This document shows, piece by piece, positions 63,862 to 64,000 of a stretch of DNA of 64,000 nt (the first letter of the stretch is position 1; each line of letters starts with the position of its first letter). The translations under genes and the position numbers were made by a program. The stretch comes from Primorskyibacter flagellatus (GTDB lineage Bacteria > Pseudomonadota > Alphaproteobacteria > Rhodobacterales > Rhodobacteraceae). The DNA is taken from positions 56,482 through 120,481 of the forward strand of contig NZ_FWYD01000008.1 in NCBI RefSeq assembly GCF_900176485.1, in the 5' to 3' direction. The notes under the pieces were generated by a model. It was not told the DNA's origin. It was given only the letters and a program-made list of their open reading frames with translations, and searched no databases.

Positions 63862-64000
63862 TGCGCCGGCGCGCGGCCGCGTTAACCCGGCTGCTTGTGT
63901 TTTGGGAGCTATGCCGGGAAATGGGTGACGGGGTCTGAGAAGGCGGCATATCGTGGCGGGTGCTAAAGCCTGCCAGAACTTCCAGAAGGAACGATACGCC

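Overview
The window comes from a GC-rich alphaproteobacterium, almost certainly a Rhodobacteraceae (Roseobacter-group) chromosome. The evidence is the PhyR/NepR/EcfG general stress locus, two TRAP transporters, a roseobacter-type MerR/acyl-CoA dehydrogenase/thiolase/FadJ block, a Zur-controlled znu locus and a six-gene Mrp antiporter operon. No rRNA genes, CRISPR array or replication origin was seen. One tRNA (Gly, anticodon TCC) is present.

Layout. 1-6.2 kb: a partial Lrp/AsnC regulator, then the general stress response core: phyR divergent from nepR-ecfG-histidine kinase. EcfG-type promoters (GGAAC-N17-CGTT) occur four times: two overlap head to head between phyR and nepR, one precedes a DUF1328 membrane protein, and one precedes a PRC-barrel/AI-2E exporter pair. 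A chain of four hairpins with C-rich loops and an intrinsic terminator (6060-6235) looks like an unannotated small RNA. 6.5-17.1 kb: tRNA-Gly, a membrane protein, aroE, aroQ, an ArsC-like protein, pyrD, DUF952, a periplasmic 5'-nucleotidase, DUF1992, a methyltransferase, a MATE exporter and two hotdog thioesterases. 17.2-26 kb: fatty-acid beta-oxidation (two MerR regulators, two acyl-CoA dehydrogenases, a GST, a thiolase and FadJ).

26-44.4 kb: two TRAP transporters. One sits beside a frameshifted feruloyl-CoA-synthase-like gene and a divergent MarR regulator; the other beside a TPP-dependent enzyme and a decayed MetE-like methyltransferase. Between them lies znuA/zur-znuC-znuB with a Zur box and a TauE/SafE permease. 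A GH13 glucosidase, a P-loop kinase and a dehydrogenase remnant follow. 44.5-50.6 kb: mrpA(B)CDEFG.

50.6-59 kb is accessory and decaying. It holds an IS5-type transposase remnant, a YjbR-like fragment, a one-strand run of seven small enzyme genes (SRPBCC, DUF1428, GFA, VOC, alpha/beta hydrolase, VOC, GST) behind a wrecked tetR with its operator still present, a broken IS3-family element containing a hexanucleotide repeat, and a prophage end/lysis cassette (fibre, holin-like, M15 endolysin, nested spanins). 59.3-64 kb holds lower-GC, apparently acquired surface genes: an internalin-like leucine-rich-repeat protein, a small membrane protein, a Cys-rich lipoprotein and a PKD-like secreted protein.

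An unusual number of genes here are broken (fcs-like, metE-like, a 3-hydroxyisobutyrate dehydrogenase relative, tetR, two transposases, o-spanin), which suggests active genome erosion or, for single-base cases, possible sequencing errors. All functional calls are from reading the sequence; no database search was run.
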